Positions 1 to 4,199 of a DNA stretch of 7,240 bases are shown here, piece by piece; positions within the stretch are counted from its first letter, which is position 1; each line of letters opens with the position of its first letter. The position numbers and the translations under genes are program-made. The notes below the pieces were generated by a model. The model did no database searches. It was not told the origin of the DNA and saw only the letters and a program-made list of their open reading frames with translations. Source of the DNA: Acidobacteriota bacterium (GTDB lineage: Bacteria; Acidobacteriota; Thermoanaerobaculia; Thermoanaerobaculales; Thermoanaerobaculaceae); NCBI GenBank assembly GCA_021782525.1, contig JAJXUY010000070.1, positions 1-7,240 of the forward strand, in the 5' to 3' direction.

Positions 1-2
1 TG

Positions 3-350
3 ACCGTCGCGGATTCCGGCGGCGAGCGCGCCCAGCCCGCCGCCGACACCGTCGCGAGCCTGCACCGGGCGCTGCGGCAGATCGACCTGCTCGCGCGGTA
101 CGACGAGGAGACGTTCGCGCTCCTCCTCGCCGAGACCGATGAGCACGCCGCCATGGCGATCATCGAGCGGTTGCGGCGGGGCGCCAACGAGCGCGCCGGC
201 GACCGCGCCTCCCGCACCCGGGTCACCGTCGGCCTGGCGCAGGTCCGCCCGGGCGGCCATCTTTCCGCCGGCGAGTTGCTCCGTGAGGCCGAGGCGGCGC
301 TGTACGCGGCCGTCAGCGAAGGCGGCGACTGCACCGCCACCGCGCCCTAG
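3..350 (+). CDS. GGDEF-domain protein, C-terminal fragment, degenerate active site
   Basis: The frame is open from the left edge (first whole codon at base 3) to TAG at 348-350, giving 115 residues; the N-terminus lies outside the window. The fragment matches the second half of a GGDEF (diguanylate cyclase) domain. A RxxD inhibitory-site motif (RQID, visible residues 25-28) is followed after LLARY by the position of the GGDEF signature. The following helix (ETDEHAAMAIIERLRR), the strand VTVGLA and the terminal helix LLREAEAALYAAVSEGG match the family ending in order and spacing. The signature itself reads DEETF (residues 34-38, bases 102-116), so the glycines that hold GTP and the metal-binding Asp/Glu pattern are lost. 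Known family behaviour: such domains do not make c-di-GMP, and those that keep RxxD may bind it. A receptor or allosteric role is therefore inferred. The missing N-terminal part probably holds a sensor or other signalling domain. The ATG at 153 is internal to the domain and is not the start. Confidence 0.85.
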   Translation, partial: TVADSGGERAQPAADTVASLHRALRQIDLLARYDEETFALLLAETDEHAAMAIIERLRRGANERAGDRASRTRVTVGLAQVRPGGHLSAGELLREAEAALYAAVSEGGDCTATAP

Positions 351-444
351 TCACAGGGCGAGCGGGCTCCCGCGCCGACGTGAGCTGTCCTCGCGGCCGC
401 GGCACATCCACAGAGCTGAACGGCGAATCCAAACCGCCGGACAT

Positions 445-458
445 CGAACGGCCGTTCG
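445..458. promoter_or_regulatory. 14-bp perfect palindrome, possible operator
   Basis: CGAACGGCCGTTCG reads identically on both strands, with its centre between bases 451 and 452. It lies about 70 bp upstream of the AT-rich patch that could hold the receptor promoter. A dimeric regulator site is plausible, but no regulator gene is present in the window and no second copy was seen. In GC-rich DNA a palindrome of this length is unusual but not decisive. Confidence 0.3.
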
Positions 459-506
459 GGTACCGCAGTACGCCGGAACCCGGCACAGGCGTTGCACTAC
501 GACGGT

Positions 507-535
507 CAGTAGTTGTGTGGCCGTTTTTGTATTAT
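507..535 (+). promoter_or_regulatory. Weak promoter candidate for the receptor gene
   Basis: TATTAT at 530-535 is a good match to a sigma-70 -10 box (5 of 6) in the only clearly AT-rich patch upstream of the receptor. The hexamer 17 bp upstream (CAGTAG, 507-512) is a poor -35 box, and TTGTGT at 513-518 is too close at 11 bp. If this is used, the mRNA would have a leader of about 150 nt. The call rests on position and base composition more than on consensus match. Confidence 0.25.
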
Positions 536-633
536 TTCGGTCATCTTTGAGGATCGACTGCTGAGGAATCGACTCCGTTCCGGGAAGGAGGTGGGGCCCG
601 AGCTTTCCGAACTCTTGGATGTGAGCCATCAGA

Positions 634-653
634 GGCGCCGGACCCCTGGTGCC
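634..653 (+). other. Small leader hairpin before the receptor RBS
   Basis: GGCGCC (634-639) can pair with GGTGCC (648-653) as a six-pair stem with one G-U pair and an eight-base loop. It ends about 30 bases before the ribosome binding site at 684-689 and does not cover it. No T tract follows, so it is not a terminator. A role in mRNA stability or regulation is possible but unsupported. Confidence 0.25.
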
Positions 654-683
654 ATGAAGGTAGCCACAAAACACGAGGAAACA

Positions 684-689
684 AGGAGG
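684..689 (+). promoter_or_regulatory. Ribosome binding site of the TonB-dependent receptor
   Basis: AGGAGG at 684-689 is a full Shine-Dalgarno core, five bases before the ATG at 695. It fixes the receptor start, because the predicted protein then begins directly with a signal peptide. Confidence 0.85.
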
Positions 690-694
690 AAAGG

Positions 695-3600
695 ATGAAG
701 CGATTCGTTCTGTTTGTGCTGCTCATCGGGTTCGCAGCGGCACCGCTGTTCGCCCAGATGCCGACCGGCACGATCTCCGGCCACGCATCGGACGGCAAGC
801 TGCCGCTGCCCGGCGTGACCGTGACCGTGACCTCCCCGAACCTGCAGGGGGCCCGCACCACGGTCACCAACGAGAACGGCGACTACACCCTGCCGTTCCT
901 GCCCCCCGGCGACTACCGGGCGCGGTTCGAGCTGCAGGGTTTCCAGACGATCGACACCACGGTCAAGGTCAACGCCGCCCAGACCCAGCGGGTGAACGCG
1001 ACCATGCCGCAGGCCAAGGTCGCGGAAGAGGTGACGGTCACCGGCAGCTACGAGACGATCTCGAACTCCGGCACGGCCTCCACCACCTACGACAAGTCGC
1101 TGATCGAGAAGCTGCCGGTCGCCAGGACGCTGAACTCGGCCGTGCTGCTGACCGCCGGCGCCGTCACGAACCCCGGCGCGAACAACAACATTCAGATCGC
1201 GGGCGCGCCCTCGTACGAGAACCTCTTCATGATCAACGGCGTCGCGGTGATGGACAACGTCCGCGGCACGCCGACGCCGCTTTACATCGAAGACGCCGTC
1301 CAAGAGACCACCACGGCGGTCTCCGACGTCTCCGCCGAGTACGGCCGCTTCACCGGCGGCGTGGTCAACATGCTGACCAAGTCGGGCGGGAACGAGTTCC
1401 ACGGTTCGCTCCGCGACACGATGACCAACGACAAGTGGACGGCGAAGACCCCGAAGACCACCGCGCAGCGCCTCGACAAGATCAACAACCAGTACGAGGG
1501 GACGCTGGGCGGTTACTTCTGGAAGGACCACCTGTGGTTCTTCGGCGCCTGGCGTCAGGTCCACACCAAGGCCTCGGCGCAAACGTACGTGACGAACATC
1601 CCGTACCAGAACGGTGCCTTCGAGAACCGGTGGGAAGGCAAGCTGACGTGGGCCATCACCCCGAACCACCGCCTGGTCGGTAGCTACCTCAAGGTGGACC
1701 ACACCGACTTCGGCTACGCGTTCATCGTGTCGGGGTACACGATCTACGACAAGGCCAACATCTACGACCGGCAGTTGCCGCAGGATCTGAAGGCGTTCAA
1801 CTACACCGGCGTGATCACCGATAATTTCTTCGTCGAGGGTCAGTACTCGGAGAAGAAGTTCACCTTCCAGAACTCCGGCAGCCGGTACACCGACCTCGAG
1901 CGTGGCACCCCGTTCATCGACTTCAACAGCTTCGGGGGCACCTACCCGGTCTACAACTCGCCGATCTTCTGCGCCGTCTGCGCGCAGGGCGCCGAGAAGC
2001 GCGACAACAAGGACTACCTCGGCAAGGCGTCGTGGTTCCTTTCCACCGGCAAGCTCGGCTCGCACGACGTCGTCCTCGGCTACGACCAGTTCGAGGACAT
2101 GCGCACGGCGAACAACTATCAGTCGGGCTCCAGCTACTTCATCTACCCCGACGGCGAGGTCGGCCTGCCCGGCCCGATGCCGACGCTGCCGGGCGGCACG
2201 CCGTATCCGGTCGTCGCCCCCGACTCCGCGTCGTACATCTTCTGGGCGCCGATCAGCCAGATCACCCAGGGCAACGACTTCAAGACCGAGTCGGTGTTCG
2301 TCAACGACAAGTGGCGCCTGAACAACAACTGGTCGTTCAACATCGGCGTCCGCTACGACAAGAACCACGGCGTCAACGCGTCCGGCGTGCTCACGGTGAA
2401 GGACTCCGCGGTCAGCCCGCGCCTGAGCGCCACGTACGACCCGTACGGTGACGGTAACTGGCAGTTCAACGCCAGCTACGCCAAGTACGTCGCCGGAATC
2501 TCCAACACCCAGGCCGACGCCAGCGCGGCCGGCGGCCAGCCGGCGTCGCTCACGTACTTCTACGGCACGACCGCCAGCGGCTCGACGCCGCCTGCGATCA
2601 ACACCGACCCGAGCTGCAACACCACCACCGGCGCCGGCTGCCTCACCCCGGCCCAGACGATTGACGCCATGTTCAACTGGTTCAACAACCTCAGCCAGGC
2701 GGACAAGAACTCGCTGCTGGTCTACGCCAACATCCCGGGCCTCAACGTCGGCATCCCGAGCAGCGGGCTGAAGTCGCCGAACACCGACGAGTACACGCTC
2801 GGCTTCGGCAAGCGGTTGGGCAACAACGGCAGCGTGCGCGTCGACTACATCCACCGCAAGTACAACGACTTCTACAACCAGGTGACGGTGTACAACGCGG
2901 ACGGCACGCCGAAGACGGTGACCGACCAGTACGGCAACACCTACGACTTCTCCAACGTCACCAACACCAACAGCGTGCTGAAGCGCAAGTACGACGGCCT
3001 CACGATTTCCGCCGCCTACAGGCTCTCCGACGCGCTCAACTTCGGCGGCAACTACACCTGGTCGACGTTGAAGGGCAACTTCGCTGGCGAGACCGGCGGC
3101 TCCGGCCCGGTCCCGGGCGCCGTGAACCTCTACCCAGAGTACAAGGCGTTCGCGCAGAACAACCCGGAAGGCTACCTGCCCTCCGACATGCGCAGCGTCT
3201 TCCACGCGTACGGCGTCTGGAGCTTCCTCAACACCAAGCACAACCGCTTGTCGGTCAGCGTGCTCGAGACCTACATCTCCGGTGCGCCGTACTCCGCGGT
3301 CGGCTCCGTTCTGATCCGGCCGTACGTGACCAACCCGGGATACGCCACGCCGCCGAAGACTTCCGCCTACTACTTCAGCTCGCGCGGCGGGTTCCGTCTT
3401 GCCAACACCACCTCGACCGACATCGCGTTCGACTACGCGTTCGTGCTTCCGGCGCTCGGCACCGATTTCCAGTTCTTCATCCAGCCGCGCGTCACCAACG
3501 TGTTCAACGAGCACGCGGTCAACTACCCGGGCGGCGTCAACACCCAGATCTACACGGCGTACAACAAGAGCTACCTCGATAGGTTCAACCCGTTCACCGA

Positions 3601-3742
3601 CAAGCCGGTCGAGTGCCCCCAGGGCGTGGTTACGCCGGGCTGCGGCAACTGGCAGAAGGCGCCGACGTTCGGCAAGGCGATGTCGCCGGCCGCCTACCAG
3701 ACGCCGCGCAGCTTCGTGCTCTCGCTCGGCGTTCGCTTCTAA
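695..3742 (+). CDS. TonB-dependent receptor, Oar-like, with carboxypeptidase-regulatory-like domain
   Basis: A 1015-residue outer-membrane receptor expected to take up a bulky substrate using TonB energy from the inner membrane; the substrate is unknown. Residues 1-20 are a signal peptide (MKR, hydrophobic core, probable cleavage after LFA). Residues 24-104 form a carboxypeptidase-regulatory-like beta-sandwich (GTISGHASDG, then GDYTLPFLPPGDY and GF). EEVTVTG (111-117) resembles a TonB box and leads into a plug domain to about residue 235, containing IQIAG, FMINGVAV and SAEYGRFTGGVVNMLTKSG. The rest is a beta-barrel rich in aromatic and Asn residues, ending in LSLGVRF with a terminal Phe, the usual outer-membrane insertion signal. 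This order is that of Oar-like proteins, abundant in Acidobacteriota and Myxococcota. No SusD-like partner lies next to it, so a SusC label is not justified. Its six Cys form three close pairs. Codon use is strongly biased to AAC, TAC, GAC and AAG, suggesting high expression. It has its own RBS and terminator. Confidence 0.93.
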   Translation: MKRFVLFVLLIGFAAAPLFAQMPTGTISGHASDGKLPLPGVTVTVTSPNLQGARTTVTNENGDYTLPFLPPGDYRARFELQGFQTIDTTVKVNAAQTQRVNATMPQAKVAEEVTVTGSYETISNSGTASTTYDKSLIEKLPVARTLNSAVLLTAGAVTNPGANNNIQIAGAPSYENLFMINGVAVMDNVRGTPTPLYIEDAVQETTTAVSDVSAEYGRFTGGVVNMLTKSGGNEFHGSLRDTMTNDKWTAKTPKTTAQRLDKINNQYEGTLGGYFWKDHLWFFGAWRQVHTKASAQTYVTNIPYQNGAFENRWEGKLTWAITPNHRLVGSYLKVDHTDFGYAFIVSGYTIYDKANIYDRQLPQDLKAFNYTGVITDNFFVEGQYSEKKFTFQNSGSRYTDLERGTPFIDFNSFGGTYPVYNSPIFCAVCAQGAEKRDNKDYLGKASWFLSTGKLGSHDVVLGYDQFEDMRTANNYQSGSSYFIYPDGEVGLPGPMPTLPGGTPYPVVAPDSASYIFWAPISQITQGNDFKTESVFVNDKWRLNNNWSFNIGVRYDKNHGVNASGVLTVKDSAVSPRLSATYDPYGDGNWQFNASYAKYVAGISNTQADASAAGGQPASLTYFYGTTASGSTPPAINTDPSCNTTTGAGCLTPAQTIDAMFNWFNNLSQADKNSLLVYANIPGLNVGIPSSGLKSPNTDEYTLGFGKRLGNNGSVRVDYIHRKYNDFYNQVTVYNADGTPKTVTDQYGNTYDFSNVTNTNSVLKRKYDGLTISAAYRLSDALNFGGNYTWSTLKGNFAGETGGSGPVPGAVNLYPEYKAFAQNNPEGYLPSDMRSVFHAYGVWSFLNTKHNRLSVSVLETYISGAPYSAVGSVLIRPYVTNPGYATPPKTSAYYFSSRGGFRLANTTSTDIAFDYAFVLPALGTDFQFFIQPRVTNVFNEHAVNYPGGVNTQIYTAYNKSYLDRFNPFTDKPVECPQGVVTPGCGNWQKAPTFGKAMSPAAYQTPRSFVLSLGVRF

Positions 3743-3765
3743 CTTCCGTTCGAACCGCAGTTCCG

Positions 3766-3797
3766 GGCCCCGGTCCTCGCGACCGGGGCCTTTTCTT
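3766..3797 (+). terminator. Intrinsic terminator of the receptor gene
   Basis: A perfect 10-bp GC-rich stem (3766-3775 with 3781-3790) closes a five-base loop and is followed directly by TTTTCTT (3791-3797). It starts 24 bases after the receptor stop codon. The T tract is on one side only, so it terminates plus-strand transcription and would not stop the convergent gene coming from the right. Confidence 0.92.
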
Positions 3798-3842
3798 CGC
3801 TGGCAGAGGACGGGGCCGTGCCGATCGAAAGGCGTGGCCGGG

Positions 3843-3863
3843 GACCGGTGGCCGGTGGCCGGC
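3843..3863. repeat. GGCCGGT-type heptamers, three copies
   Basis: Three adjacent 7-base units, GACCGGT (3843), GGCCGGT (3850) and GGCCGGC (3857), differ by one or two bases. GGCCGGG at 3836 may be a fourth. They end seven bases before the exact CGTGGTC array, which has the same unit length. Confidence 0.6.
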
Positions 3864-3870
3864 GAGAGAT

Positions 3871-3921
3871 CGTGGTCCGTGGTCCGTGGTCCGTGGTCCG
3901 TGGTCCGTGGTCCGTGGTCCG
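3871..3921. repeat. Tandem heptanucleotide array, CGTGGTC x7
   Basis: Seven exact, uninterrupted copies of CGTGGTC (3871-3919) plus the first two bases of an eighth. On the minus strand the unit is CCACGGA in another phase. Because 7 is not a multiple of 3, three units make one 21-base coding period, so every frame shows a repeated seven-residue peptide; this is a by-product, not a gene. Exact identity between copies suggests recent slippage or amplification. Its organisation recalls the short tandemly repeated heptanucleotides (STRR) known from cyanobacteria, though the unit differs. Confidence 0.95.
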
Positions 3922-4035
3922 CAGGGAGAGGCAACAGTTCAGGGCGGGAAACGAGCGGCGCGGGGAAATGGGGCAAAGGTCAGGGGAAGGCGGCGAAGTT
4001 GCCGGGGAGTCGAGGCGTAGAGCGGTCGAGGCACC

Positions 4036-4068
4036 GAGGAGCGGGATGGTCTCTTGTCTCTGCTCCTC
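4036..4068. repeat. Short inverted repeat GAGGAGC / GCTCCTC
   Basis: GAGGAGC at 4036-4042 is the exact reverse complement of GCTCCTC at 4062-4068, with a 19-base spacer. The right arm lies in the octamer array, so the same left arm could also pair with the next octamer copy (4070-4076). It may fold in a read-through transcript from either gene. No T or A tract follows that would make it a terminator. Confidence 0.4.
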
Positions 4069-4082
4069 TGCTCCTCTGCTCC
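4059..4082. repeat. Tandem octamer array, TCTGCTCC x3
   Basis: Three exact copies of TCTGCTCC, followed by a diverged fourth unit (CCTGCCCA, 4083-4090). The minus strand reads GGAGCAGA repeated. It is a second simple repeat family in the same intergenic region, with a different unit length from the heptamers. Confidence 0.85.
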
Positions 4083-4104
4083 CCTGCCCACATCTCCCTA
4101 CGCG

Positions 4105-4139
4105 CCACGACCCACGAACCACGATCCACCATCCACGGT
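4105..4139. repeat. Diverged heptamer array, CCACGAN x5, inverted to the 3871 array
   Basis: Five consecutive 7-base units start with CCAC: CCACGAC, CCACGAA, CCACGAT, CCACCAT and CCACGGT. On the plus strand they share the CCACG core with the minus-strand unit of the array at 3871 (CCACGGA), so the two arrays lie in opposite orientation about 185 bp apart. Variation is confined mostly to the last two or three bases of each unit. Confidence 0.75.
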
Positions 4140-4199
4140 CGTCCCAGACCCCGGTCTCTCCGCGGCCCGAACCCCGGGGCCCGGATCCCGGGTGTTCCG

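Larger units (their letters stand above)
351..694. other. Intergenic region and receptor leader, no gene seen
   Basis: These 344 bases separate the GGDEF-domain gene from the receptor gene. The composition shifts within it: the first 150 bases are GC-rich, 510-550 is locally AT-rich with T runs, and the last 150 bases probably form a 5' untranslated leader. It holds a 14-bp perfect palindrome (445-458), a weak promoter candidate around 507-535, a Shine-Dalgarno-like AAGGAGG at 585-591 with no good start codon just downstream, a small hairpin (634-653) and the receptor RBS. A reading frame entering from upstream ends at TGA 696-698, overlapping the receptor ATG, but its translation resembles no known protein family. 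Confidence 0.6.
3798..4199. other. Repeat-rich convergent intergenic region, non-coding
   Basis: About 400 bases between the receptor terminator and the 3' end of the sulfatase-like gene. The plus strand is G/purine-rich to about 4050 and C/pyrimidine-rich after it, so the region has an inverted, strand-asymmetric layout. It contains several short tandem repeats (annotated separately), a G-rich stretch (3962-4007) with four GGGG runs, and palindromes such as CCCCGGGG (4172-4179). All frames through it translate to low-complexity peptides such as repeated DHGPRTT, typical of spurious frames over tandem repeats. No coding gene is supported, and no clear terminator with a T tract is seen for the minus-strand gene ending at 4200. 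Confidence 0.7.

Noticed and set aside
343..360. Six-bp hairpin overlapping the GGDEF gene stop codon as a terminator
   Set aside because: CGCCCT and AGGGCG pair, but no T tract follows and the stem starts within the coding sequence, so termination is not supported.
139..564. A 141-codon plus-strand frame overlapping the end of the GGDEF gene
   Set aside because: Its translation is Pro/Ser/Arg/Ala-rich, out of frame with a recognised GGDEF domain for its first 200 bases, and continues into intergenic sequence.
695..3742. Calling the receptor SusC with a nutrient-uptake locus
   Set aside because: No SusD-like lipoprotein or glycoside hydrolase is adjacent, and the N-terminal domain order fits Oar-like receptors equally well or better.
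3871..3921. A possible CRISPR array
   Set aside because: The unit is seven bases with no spacers, and no cas gene is present. It is a simple tandem repeat.
629..3976. A 1115-codon open frame on the minus strand opposite the receptor gene
   Set aside because: It is the antisense shadow of a GC-rich, codon-biased gene. Its translation is Arg/Val/Ala/Asp-rich with no domain pattern, it has no RBS at its start, and it would span the receptor terminator and the heptamer array. The plus-strand frame has a signal peptide, domains and a terminator.
4146..4192. Palindromes AGACC/GGTCT and CCCGG/CCGGG as a terminator for the minus-strand gene
   Set aside because: The stems are short with two- or three-base loops, and no run of T follows on the minus strand. 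They are common in such GC-rich sequence.
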